Part shown: positions 24,068 through 32,147 of the stretch, one piece after another | Position numbering within the stretch: the stretch's first letter is position 1 | Layout: each line of letters starts with the position of its first letter | DNA from: an uncultured Pseudomonas sp. | Lineage (GTDB): Bacteria; Pseudomonadota; Gammaproteobacteria; Pseudomonadales; Pseudomonadaceae | Assembly (NCBI RefSeq): GCF_946886105.1 | Contig: NZ_CAMPHV010000052.1 | Span: 1-34,420 of the forward strand | Reading direction: 5' to 3' | DNA: 34,420 nt | Position numbers and translations under genes: made by a program | Notes under the pieces: generated by a model | What the model was told of the DNA's origin: nothing | Seen by the model: only the letters and a program-made list of their open reading frames with translations | The model's database searches: none

Positions 24068-25255
24068 ATGCCGGCACGCAATATTCTGGTGATCAACTGC
24101 GGCAGTTCGTCGATCAAGTTCGCCCTGGTCAACGAGGCGCACTCGCAATTCGCCTTGAGCGGCCTGGCCGAGCGCCTCGGCAGCCACGATGCGGTGCTGC
24201 GTTGGCAACGCGGCGGCGAGAAGGACAGCTTAATGATCCCCAATGGCGATCACCGGGCGGCGCTCGCGCAATTGCTGCCCCTGGTGCAGAGCGCCGCGGG
24301 CGGCACGTTGCATGGCATCGGCCATCGCGTGGTGCACGGCGGCGAACACTTCACCGCGGCCTGCCGCCTGGATGCAGCGAGTCTGCAAGCGATCCGTTCC
24401 ACCGCGCCGCTGGCGCCGCTGCACAATCCGGCCAACCTGCTGGGCATCGAAGCGGCGATGAAGCTGTTCCCCAATCTGACTCAGGTCGCGGTATTCGACA
24501 CCGCGTTTCACCAGACCCTGCCCGAACACGCTTACCGCTACGCCGTACCGCAAGCGCTGTACCTCGAGCACGGCGTGCGCCGTTACGGTTTCCACGGCAC
24601 CAGCCACCGCTTCGTCAGCCACCGCGCCGCCGAGCTGGCCGGCTTGTCGATCGGCGACAGCAGTTGGCTGGTCGCGCACCTGGGCAACGGTTGTTCGACC
24701 TGCGCCATCGTCAACGGTCAGAGCCGCGACACCAGCATGGGCCTGACGCCGCTGGAAGGCCTGGTGATGGGCACCCGCAGCGGCGACGTCGATCCCAACC
24801 TGCACAGCCACCTGGCCCGCACCCTGGGCTGGAACCTGGAGCAGATCGACGAGATGCTGAATAAACAGAGCGGCCTGCTCGGCCTCTCCGGGTTGTCCAA
24901 CGACATGCGCAGCCTGGAGCAGGCCCGCGAACAGGGCCACGCCGGCGCGACTCTGGCCATCGAGGTGTTCTGCTACCGCCTGGCCAAGTCCCTGGCGGCA
25001 ATGAGCTGCGCCCTGCCGCAGCTCGACGGGCTGGTGTTCACCGGCGGCATCGGCGAAAACTCGCCGCTGATCCGCAGCAAGACGGTCGCCCACCTGAAAC
25101 TGCTCAACCTGGCCTTGGACAAAGAAGCCAACGCCCGCAATATTCGTGGAGTCAGCGGGCCGATTCACGCCTACGGCCACCCACGCATATTGGTGGTGCC
25201 GACCAACGAAGAACGGCAGATCGCCCTGGATACGCTCGCGCTGCTCGATCATTGA
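24068..25255 (+). CDS. ackA: Acetate kinase
   Basis: This 395-residue acetate kinase interconverts acetyl phosphate and acetate with ATP. Signature blocks are [11 protein letters not shown] at the start, [10 protein letters not shown], the catalytic region [52 protein letters not shown] and the late [13 protein letters not shown]. It is full length with no frameshift. ATG 24068 directly follows the DUF3565 stop. It works with Pta in the next gene to make ATP from acetyl-CoA during overflow or anaerobic metabolism. A repeat element separates the two genes. Confidence 0.96.
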   Translation: MPARNILVINCGSSSIKFALVNEAHSQFALSGLAERLGSHDAVLRWQRGGEKDSLMIPNGDHRAALAQLLPLVQSAAGGTLHGIGHRVVHGGEHFTAACRLDAASLQAIRSTAPLAPLHNPANLLGIEAAMKLFPNLTQVAVFDTAFHQTLPEHAYRYAVPQALYLEHGVRRYGFHGTSHRFVSHRAAELAGLSIGDSSWLVAHLGNGCSTCAIVNGQSRDTSMGLTPLEGLVMGTRSGDVDPNLHSHLARTLGWNLEQIDEMLNKQSGLLGLSGLSNDMRSLEQAREQGHAGATLAIEVFCYRLAKSLAAMSCALPQLDGLVFTGGIGENSPLIRSKTVAHLKLLNLALDKEANARNIRGVSGPIHAYGHPRILVVPTNEERQIALDTLALLDH

Positions 25256-25277
25256 ATTAGCGCGACGAATGCCACCC

Positions 25278-25309
25278 GTTGGGCTTCGCTACGCTCAGCG
25301 CCAACCTAC
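25278..25309. repeat. GTTGGGCTTCGC...CCAACCTAC repeat between ackA and pta
   Basis: This is a near-copy of 14812-14845. It sits within the 88-bp ackA-pta gap, an unusual place for a repeat within a metabolic operon. It could tune the ratio of the two enzymes if the RNA hairpin forms. Confidence 0.8.
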
Positions 25310-25343
25310 TCGTAGCGCACGCCTGTAACGAAATGGAGATTTT

Positions 25344-27437
25344 ATGCATACGTTTTTTATCGCCCCCACCGGTTTCGGTGTCGGCCTCACCTCCATCAGC
25401 CTGGGCCTGGTCGGCGCCCTGGCGCGTACCGGGCTCAAGGTCGGTTTCTTCAAACCTATCGCGCAGCCGCACCAGGGCGATGCCGGCCCGGAGCGCTCCA
25501 GCGAACTGATCGCCCGCACCCATGGCCTGCACTCGCCCAAACCCCTGGCGCTGACCCATGTCGAGCGGATGCTTGGCGACGGCCATCTCGACGAGTTGCT
25601 CGAACAGATCATCAGCCTCTATCACGAGGCGGCCGCCGACAAGGACGTGGTGATAGTCGAAGGCATGGTGCCGACCCGCCAGGCCAGCTATGCCGCACGG
25701 ATCAACCTGCATTTGGCCAAGAGCCTGGACGCTGAGGTGATTCTGGTGTCGGCGCCGGAACAGGACAGCCTCAACGAACTGTGCGACCGGGTGGAGATCC
25801 AGGCGCAGCTGTTCGGCGGGCCGAAAGATCCGAAAGTGCTGGGCCTGATCCTCAATAAAATCCGCAGCGAAACCAGCCTGGAAGTGTTCGCCGAGCGACT
25901 CCGAGAGCTCTCGCCCCTCCTCAGAAATGGCGATTTCCGCCTGCTCGGCTGCATCCCCTGGCTGGAAGAACTGAACGCCCCGCGCACCCGCGACATCGCC
26001 GACCTGCTCGGCGCACGGGTGCTCAATGCCGGCGATTACGAACAGCGGCGCATGCTCAAGATCGTGCTCTGCGCCCGCGCCGTGGCCAACACCGTACAAC
26101 TGCTCAAACCCGGCACCCTGGTGGTCACCCCGGGCGATCGCGACGACATCATCCTCTCCGCCAGCCTGGCCGCGATGAACGGCACGCCCCTGGCCGGCCT
26201 GTTGCTGTGCAGCGATTTCGCCCCCGACCCGCGCATTCTCGAGCTGTGCCGCGGCGCACTGAACAGCGGCCTGCCAGTGATGACCGTGAGCACCGGCTCT
26301 TACGACACGGCGACCAACCTCAACCGGCTGAACAAGGAAATCCCGGTCGACGACAAGGAGCGCGCGGACAAGGTGGCCGACTTCGTCGCCAGCCATATCG
26401 ACCATGAGTGGCTGTTCGCCCGCTGCGGCACGCCGCGCGAACTGCGCATGTCGCCGTCGGCGTTCCGCTACCAACTGGTGCAACGGGCCAAGGCGGCGAA
26501 CAAGCGCATCGTCCTGCCCGAAGGCAGCGAGCCGCGCACGGTCAAGGCGGCGGCCATCTGTCAGGCGCGCGGCATCGCCCGCTGCGTGTTGCTGGCCAAA
26601 CCGGACGAGGTCCACGCGGTGGCCCGGGCCCAGGGCATCGAATTGCCCGAAGGCTTGGAAATTCTCGACCCGGATCTGATTCGCGAGCGCTACGTCGCCC
26701 CCATGGTCGAGCTGCGCAAAGGCAAGGGCCTGAATGCGCCCATGGCCGCCGCGCAACTGGAGGATACCGTGGTGCTCGGCACCATGATGTTGGCCCTGGA
26801 CGAGGTCGACGGCCTGGTTTCCGGCGCCATCCACACCACCGCCAACACCATTCGCCCGGCGCTGCAGCTGATCAAGACCGCTCCGGGTTACAAGCTGGTG
26901 TCCTCGGTGTTCTTCATGCTGCTGCCGGACCAGGTGGTGGTCTACGGCGATTGCGCGGTGAACCCGGACCCGACGGCGCCTGAGCTGGCGGAAATCGCCC
27001 TGCAAAGTGCGGCATCGGCCAAGGCCTTCGGCATCCCGCCGCGGGTGGCGATGCTCAGTTATTCCACCGGCGACTCGGGCACCGGCGAGGAAGTGGAGAA
27101 AGTCCGCGAGGCCACGCGCCTGGCCAAGCAGCTCGCTCCCGACCTGCCGCTCGACGGGCCGCTGCAATACGACGCCGCGGCGATCGACAGCGTCGGCCGG
27201 CAAAAGGCGCCGAACAGTCCGGTGGCGGGCCGCGCCACGGTGTTCGTGTTCCCCGACCTGAACACCGGCAACACCACCTACAAGGCGGTGCAGCGCAGCG
27301 CCGACTGCGTCAGCGTCGGCCCCATGTTGCAAGGCCTGCGCAAGCCGGTGAACGATCTGTCGCGCGGTGCGCTGGTCGACGACATCGTTTACACCATTGC
27401 CTTGACCGCGATCCAGGCCGCCAACCTGCCCGAGTAG
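25344..27437 (+). CDS. pta: Phosphate acetyltransferase, long form
   Basis: This 697-residue phosphate acetyltransferase converts acetyl-CoA and phosphate to acetyl phosphate. The first ~370 residues are the BioD-like/DRTGG regulatory part, starting MHTFFIAPTGFGVG. The catalytic PTA_PTB domain runs from about 380 to the end, with KRIVLPEGSEPRTVKAA, GLVSGAIHTTANTIRPALQLIK and MLSYSTGDSGTGEEVEKV. This long form is typical of gamma-proteobacteria and can be allosterically controlled by NADH or pyruvate. GGAG lies before ATG 25344. A long minus-strand open frame across it is a high-GC shadow. Confidence 0.96.
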   Translation: MHTFFIAPTGFGVGLTSISLGLVGALARTGLKVGFFKPIAQPHQGDAGPERSSELIARTHGLHSPKPLALTHVERMLGDGHLDELLEQIISLYHEAAADKDVVIVEGMVPTRQASYAARINLHLAKSLDAEVILVSAPEQDSLNELCDRVEIQAQLFGGPKDPKVLGLILNKIRSETSLEVFAERLRELSPLLRNGDFRLLGCIPWLEELNAPRTRDIADLLGARVLNAGDYEQRRMLKIVLCARAVANTVQLLKPGTLVVTPGDRDDIILSASLAAMNGTPLAGLLLCSDFAPDPRILELCRGALNSGLPVMTVSTGSYDTATNLNRLNKEIPVDDKERADKVADFVASHIDHEWLFARCGTPRELRMSPSAFRYQLVQRAKAANKRIVLPEGSEPRTVKAAAICQARGIARCVLLAKPDEVHAVARAQGIELPEGLEILDPDLIRERYVAPMVELRKGKGLNAPMAAAQLEDTVVLGTMMLALDEVDGLVSGAIHTTANTIRPALQLIKTAPGYKLVSSVFFMLLPDQVVVYGDCAVNPDPTAPELAEIALQSAASAKAFGIPPRVAMLSYSTGDSGTGEEVEKVREATRLAKQLAPDLPLDGPLQYDAAAIDSVGRQKAPNSPVAGRATVFVFPDLNTGNTTYKAVQRSADCVSVGPMLQGLRKPVNDLSRGALVDDIVYTIALTAIQAANLPE

Positions 27438-27441
27438 CGAC

Positions 27442-27462
27442 GCCCTTATGCCGCATAAGGGC
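27442..27462. other. Perfect hairpin in pta / decarboxylase convergent gap
   Basis: GCCCTTATG (27442-27450), loop CCG, CATAAGGGC (27454-27462) is a perfect 9-bp stem four bases after the pta stop. It lacks a U-run on either side, so it may be a 3'-end-protecting or weakly terminating structure rather than a classic intrinsic terminator. Confidence 0.6.
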
Positions 27463-27492
27463 ATGGATCAGGCTGTGCCGGCACCGGCGCAG

Positions 27493-28356
27493 CTACTCCT
27501 TGACCTCCATGAAATCCCGCGCCCAGACGATGTAATCCTCGGGCTGGGTGTACTTGTGCGTCAGCTCGGTAGCGCTGAGGTCGGACGCATCGACGCCGCG
27601 CTGCTCACGCAGACAGTCGTAAGTCGCTTTGATCGCGGCGAAGTAGGCGGCGTGGCCATTGACCACGATGCGCACGCCGAGGCTGGCCAACCGGGCGTTG
27701 TCGCGCAGGGCCGGGTTGCCATAGGTGACCAGCATCAGCGGCACGCGCAGCGGCTCAGCAATGCGTTGCAGATGCTCGAAGTCGCTGACGCCGACCAGGC
27801 ACAGGCCATCGGCACCAGCGTTCTGATAGGCCAGACAGCGCTCGATTACCTCGTCCGTGTCGATCACCCCGGCGTGGGTCCGGGCGATGATCGCCAGCGC
27901 CGGATCGACCCGCGCCTCGAGCGCCCCGCGAATTTTGCCGACCGCTTCTTCGGTGTCGATCAAGTCGGTGGACTTGCGCCCGAACTTGGCTGGCAGCAGG
28001 GTATCTTCCAGGGTCAGCGCGGCGACCCCGGCACGCTCCAGTTCGATCACCGTGCGCATCGCATTGAGCGCATTGCCATAACCGTGATCGGCATCGGCGA
28101 TCACCGGCAGTTGCGCCACCCGACCGATGCGGGTCGCCTGCTCGACGAACTCGCTGAGGGTGATCAAGGCGAAGTCGGGGGCCGCGAGGACCTGTAGCGA
28201 AGCGACCGAGCCGCCGAGGATGCCGACCTCGAAGCCGAGGTCGCCAGCGATCCGCGCCGACATCGGATCGAACACCGAGGCCGTGTGATAACAGGCATTC
28301 GAGTCGAGCAGTGCGCGAAAGGCTTTGCGCAGGGCGTGGTGGGAAGGTCTCTGCAT
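27493..28356 (-). CDS. Oxaloacetate decarboxylase-like (PEP mutase/isocitrate lyase superfamily)
   Basis: This 287-residue enzyme is of the PEP mutase/isocitrate lyase superfamily and closely resembles P. aeruginosa PA4872, characterised as an oxaloacetate decarboxylase (recalled, not searched). Shared features are [17 protein letters not shown], the metal-binding DADHGYG (Asp88, Asp90) and His235 in VVNGHAAYF, the residue associated with that subfamily. One departure is ARTHA at 159-163 where the superfamily usually has ARTNA (Asn161 to His). It would remove CO2 from oxaloacetate to give pyruvate, next to the acetate pathway. The ribosome-binding site before ATG 28356 is weak. Confidence 0.85.
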   Translation of the reverse strand: MQRPSHHALRKAFRALLDSNACYHTASVFDPMSARIAGDLGFEVGILGGSVASLQVLAAPDFALITLSEFVEQATRIGRVAQLPVIADADHGYGNALNAMRTVIELERAGVAALTLEDTLLPAKFGRKSTDLIDTEEAVGKIRGALEARVDPALAIIARTHAGVIDTDEVIERCLAYQNAGADGLCLVGVSDFEHLQRIAEPLRVPLMLVTYGNPALRDNARLASLGVRIVVNGHAAYFAAIKATYDCLREQRGVDASDLSATELTHKYTQPEDYIVWARDFMEVKE

Positions 28357-28678
28357 AGGTCTTTACGTCCACGAATTGGAGAGGGGCGGTCACACCGAGC
28401 CCGCGCACCACGCCACCAAGTAGCGGGCCAATCGACGAAATCGGCAACCCCGAGAATAGTCCAACGGGCTTACGGCAGGCTTTCAGCTCAGCGAAAAATC
28501 CAATCGGCACCTTGAAGGTTTGCCGTATCGCTTGACCCTGGACCCACACCGCCAACAGCCCGAATCAACCACGACAGACAGGCCGCAGAGCCGCCACGGC
28601 ACTTGCACGACCGGCAGAAGCCGGGCAAATGCGGGCCAATGGCGGCGATATGAGCCGATCGCGCCACCTTTGCCACGT

Positions 28679-28706
28679 TTGCAGTTCGGTCAACAGCGGG
28701 TAATCT
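28679..28706 (+). promoter_or_regulatory. Candidate promoter upstream of acyltransferase
   Basis: TTGCAG (28679-28684) and TAATCT (28701-28706) have a 16-bp spacer. It would start a leader of about 75-80 bases before ATG 28790. The rest of the 28357-28678 gap shows no gene or clear structure. Confidence 0.35.
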
Positions 28707-28733
28707 GTGCGCCGACCGACCCGCGGTGGAAAA

Positions 28734-28773
28734 CCCGGGCTTAGATTGACTCGGGGCCCGCGCCCCATTTTTT
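28734..28773 (+). terminator. Terminator-like hairpin in acyltransferase leader
   Basis: GGGGC (28753-28757), CCGC loop, GCCCC (28762-28766), A and six T (28768-28773) form an intrinsic-terminator-like structure that abuts the GGAGG ribosome-binding site (28774-28778). Upstream CGGGC (28736-28740) can pair with GCCCG (28756-28760) and block it, as an antiterminator would. Confidence 0.55.
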
Positions 28774-28789
28774 GGAGGCGCCTGCCCCC

Positions 28790-29695
28790 ATGCTGCATTT
28801 TCTGCCCGCCCCTTTACGCGGCCTGATCGGCGCCACGCTGTTGGCGCTGAACACCCTGGCCTGCTGCGTTCCGCTGTTCAGCGTGACCTTGCTGAAGATC
28901 TGCTTGCCCTTCCCCGCCGCGCAACGCCTGTGCCGCTGGCTGATGGATTTCATCCACGAAGCCTGGATCAGCTGCAACAAGGTCTGGATGAACCTGCTGG
29001 GCAACACCCAGTGGCAGGTCGAAGGGCTGCAAGGCCTGGACTATCAGCACTCCTACCTGGTCACCAGCAACCATCAGAGCTGGGTAGATATCCTGGTGCT
29101 GCAATACCTGCTCAATCGCCGCGTGCGGCCATTGAAGTTCTTCCTCAAGCAGGAGCTGATCTGGGTGCCGGTGATCGGTTTGTGCTGGTGGGCCTTGGGC
29201 TTCCCGTTCATGAAGCGCTACTCCAAGGCCTACCTGGCCAAACACCCGGAGAAAAAAGGCAAGGACCTGCAAACCACCCGGCGCACCTGCGCCAAGTTCA
29301 GCCAGACCTCGGTGGGCATTTTCAACTTCCTCGAAGGCACCCGCCACACGCCGGCCAAGCACGCGGCCCAGCAATCGCCGTTCAAGCACCTGCTCAAACC
29401 CAAGGCCGGCGGCATCGCCTTCGTCCTCGACGCCATGGGCGAGCAATTGCACAGCATCGTCAACGTCACCATCCATTATCCCCAGGGCACGCCCGGCTTC
29501 TGGACGATCCTCAGCGGCGAGGTCGACGAGGTGGTGGTGCGTTTCGAAGAGTTGCCGATCCCGGCGGAGTTCATCGGCAAGAATTACGACCAGGACGAAG
29601 CCTATCGTCTGCAGTTCCAGCAGTGGGTCAACCAGCTTTGGCTGAAGAAAGACGCCGAACTGAGCGAATTGAAGCAGCGTTTTCCAGGACACTAG
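28790..29695 (+). CDS. Inner-membrane LPLAT acyltransferase (YihG/PlsC-like)
   Basis: This 301-residue acyltransferase of the lysophospholipid acyltransferase superfamily has one or two N-terminal membrane helices (about 10-42). The catalytic HxxxxD is in SNHQSWVD (NHQSWVD at 94-100), followed by KFFLKQELIWVP and EGTR (182-185), which hold the glycerol-phosphate. It resembles YihG-type transferases that acylate lysophosphatidic acid at the membrane, setting phospholipid composition. ATG 28790 begins the hydrophobic start, with GGAGG 11 bases upstream; TTG at 28772 is possible but overlaps the terminator-like hairpin. A single-gene unit followed by a REP pair. Confidence 0.87.
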   Translation: MLHFLPAPLRGLIGATLLALNTLACCVPLFSVTLLKICLPFPAAQRLCRWLMDFIHEAWISCNKVWMNLLGNTQWQVEGLQGLDYQHSYLVTSNHQSWVDILVLQYLLNRRVRPLKFFLKQELIWVPVIGLCWWALGFPFMKRYSKAYLAKHPEKKGKDLQTTRRTCAKFSQTSVGIFNFLEGTRHTPAKHAAQQSPFKHLLKPKAGGIAFVLDAMGEQLHSIVNVTIHYPQGTPGFWTILSGEVDEVVVRFEELPIPAEFIGKNYDQDEAYRLQFQQWVNQLWLKKDAELSELKQRFPGH

Positions 29696-29716
29696 AACAG
29701 GACCTGAAGGCGCCTT

Positions 29717-29783
29717 GTAGCCCGGATGCAATCCGGGATCGGTGCTGTGGCGGACACCGCTCCCCGGATTGCATCCGGGCTAC
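29717..29783. repeat. REP pair (BIME-like) copy 5
   Basis: The forward unit at 29717-29737 and the inverted unit at 29763-29783 have a 25-bp linker. The pair lies between the convergent acyltransferase and GGDEF-EAL genes. The remainder of the gap to 29860 holds nothing recognisable. Confidence 0.9.
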
Positions 29784-29860
29784 CAGAGCGGTGCGAATTA
29801 GACCCTGGCGTTCATCCATCGCCTATCGCGACCGAGGCAGCTCCTACAGGATGCGTGCGA

Positions 29861-32005
29861 CTAGTCGGCGGGCGGCTCCAGGAATGGCAGGTTGTCCCAA
29901 TCCAGCTGCGCCGGAAAGGTCTCGGCCTGCCCGGCGCTCAAGCCCGGCGCGACCAGGAACCCCTGCATGATCGCGCAGCCGTGCTGCGTCAACCAATCGC
30001 GTTGGGCCTGGTTTTCCACGCCCTCGGCGATGACCTCCAGGCCCAGGTTGCGGCCCAGATCGATGATGGTGTTGACCACCGCGGCGTCGCGCGGCGAGTC
30101 GAGCATATTGGCGATGAACAGGCGGTCGATCTTCAGGGTGTCCAGTTCGAAATGACGCAGGTAGGCCAGCGACGAATAGCCGGTGCCGAAATCGTCGATG
30201 GCAATCTTCACCCCCAGGGCGCGCAACTGCAAAAGCTGCGCCTGGGTGGTTTGCAGATCCTGCATCAAAGCGCCCTCGGTGACCTCGATCTCCAGTTGCG
30301 CCGGCTTTAGCTCAAGCTCATCGAGCACACGGCTCAGATCGTCCACCAATTGCGGCATGCCGAACTGCACCGGACTGACATTCAGGCTGATCACCAAGTC
30401 CTGGCCGCACAGCTGGCTCATGCGTTTGCACTGCTCGGCCCCTGCACGAAAAATCCAGCTGCCGAGGCGATTGATCAGCCGGGTCTCTTCCAGCAGCGGG
30501 ATGAATACCCCAGGGGCGACGGTCCCGGCGACCCGATGCTGCCAGCGCAACAATGCCTCGAAACCGCGCAGGCGGCCGCTGCCGAGGTAAATCTGCGGCT
30601 GATAGACCAACATGAAATCGTCGCTATCGATGGCCGTACGCAAGCTTTCCTCGAGCATCAGGCGCGAGCGCGCGCGGCCGTTCATGGTCGGCGAGAAGAA
30701 GCGGTATTGCTGACGACCCGCACGCTTGGCTTCGTACATGGCCATATCCGCGGCACGTAACAGCCCTTCCACGGTTTGCCCACACTCGGGGAAACAGGCG
30801 ATGCCGATACTGACGCCCAAGGTCACGTCGACGTCGTCGACGTGGTAACGCACCGATATCTGCTCGATCAGTTTTTCCGCCACCCGCGCGGCATCTTCCG
30901 GGTGGTTGAGGCCGTCGAGCACCGCGGTGAACTCATCGCCGCCCATGCGGGCGAGCAAGTCATAGGGCCGCAGGCTGGCCTTCAGTTGCTCGCCGACGCG
31001 CCTCAATAATTGATCGCCGGCACCGTGACCGAGGGAATCGTTGACCCGCTTGAAACCGTCCAGGTCCAGGTAGAGCAGGGCCAGGCGCTGGCTGCTGCGT
31101 TCGCTACGCGAGATCGCGGTTTGCAACGCCTTATGGAAACCGCGCCGGTTCAGCAGGCCGGTCAGGGCATCGGTGATCGCCAACGACTCGAGCTGGGTGT
31201 GCAGGCTACGCACCACGGTCATATCGAGGGCGAGCACCACCATGCCCGATTGCTGGCGCGGCAACGGCGAACAGGACAGCGCCACCGGTATGCTCTCGCC
31301 ATTGCGGGCGAGCAGGCTGGCCTCATGCAGCCGATAGGTTTCGTAACGCCGCCAATGCCGGTAGAACTCCGACATACGCCATTCGCAGTCGACCTGGGGG
31401 GTGAGCAGATGGCTCAGCATCGCCGAGCCCTCCAGGTCGCCGACCGCGCAGTGCATCATCTGCGCCATCGCCGGATTGGCGAAACGGATCAGGCCATCCT
31501 CGCCGACCACCATGATGCCTTCGGCGGCGTTATCCAGCACCGAGGCATTGAAAGCCCGTGCACTGTTCAACTGCTGGGTCAGATGCAGCAACTCGTTGCG
31601 GTTGCGCTCGTGGTCGAGCAGTGAGCGGATCTTGTAGCGCAGCACCTCGGGGTCGAACGGCTTGAGCATGAAATCCACCGCCCCGCAGGCGTAGCCTTTG
31701 AGAACCGCCTCTTCGGTTTGCGCGATCGCCGAGATAAATATGATCGGCGTGAAGCGCGTACGCGGATTGCCGCGCATCAGGCGCGCCACTTCGAAGCCGT
31801 CCATATTCGGCATCTGCACATCCAGCAGCACCAGGCCCACCTCTTCTTCCAGCAGACATTGCAGGGCCGCCTCGCCCGAGTCGACACAACGCAGCCGCCA
31901 ATCGCCATCTTCGAGCAATGCTTCCATCGCATCGAGATTCGCCGCGCGGTCGTCCACCACCAACAGCGTCTGGGTGAACCGCTCTTCAAGCTGAGCCTGT
32001 GCCAT
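29861..32005 (-). CDS. Response regulator REC-PAS-GGDEF-EAL
   Basis: This 714-residue cytoplasmic regulator makes and breaks c-di-GMP. The receiver (1-125) has the acidic Asp18-Asp19, phosphoacceptor Asp62 (LLDVQMP) and Lys115. A PAS domain spans about 150-265. The cyclase domain has an intact GGDEF (355-359) and I-site RPYD (346-349). The EAL domain has EALLRW (483-488), SLNVSP, EVTEG, DDFGTGYSSL and EGVE, the metal and catalytic residues, so both activities look intact. AGGAGGT lies five bases before ATG 32005, the strongest ribosome-binding site in the window. It follows the hybrid kinase gene by 142 bp on the same strand, which suggests it takes phosphate from it. Confidence 0.93.
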   Translation of the reverse strand: MAQAQLEERFTQTLLVVDDRAANLDAMEALLEDGDWRLRCVDSGEAALQCLLEEEVGLVLLDVQMPNMDGFEVARLMRGNPRTRFTPIIFISAIAQTEEAVLKGYACGAVDFMLKPFDPEVLRYKIRSLLDHERNRNELLHLTQQLNSARAFNASVLDNAAEGIMVVGEDGLIRFANPAMAQMMHCAVGDLEGSAMLSHLLTPQVDCEWRMSEFYRHWRRYETYRLHEASLLARNGESIPVALSCSPLPRQQSGMVVLALDMTVVRSLHTQLESLAITDALTGLLNRRGFHKALQTAISRSERSSQRLALLYLDLDGFKRVNDSLGHGAGDQLLRRVGEQLKASLRPYDLLARMGGDEFTAVLDGLNHPEDAARVAEKLIEQISVRYHVDDVDVTLGVSIGIACFPECGQTVEGLLRAADMAMYEAKRAGRQQYRFFSPTMNGRARSRLMLEESLRTAIDSDDFMLVYQPQIYLGSGRLRGFEALLRWQHRVAGTVAPGVFIPLLEETRLINRLGSWIFRAGAEQCKRMSQLCGQDLVISLNVSPVQFGMPQLVDDLSRVLDELELKPAQLEIEVTEGALMQDLQTTQAQLLQLRALGVKIAIDDFGTGYSSLAYLRHFELDTLKIDRLFIANMLDSPRDAAVVNTIIDLGRNLGLEVIAEGVENQAQRDWLTQHGCAIMQGFLVAPGLSAGQAETFPAQLDWDNLPFLEPPAD

Positions 32006-32147
32006 ATCTACCTCCTGCGTCCTGGCGACGCCAAAAACCCTGAATGCCATGCGGGCCGGGCGAGCTCGTCTCGGCGCGGCCCTGGCTAGTGTTGCACCGT
32101 ATGCCGCTACCGACCGATCCACGCCCCATTTCCCGTCCGCGCCGCCC

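Noticed and set aside
25257..27464. 735-residue minus-strand open frame opposite pta
   Set aside because: It lies entirely over a clear pta gene, is rich in low-complexity Gln/Arg/His/Val runs with no domain, and is explained by GC-rich codon bias.
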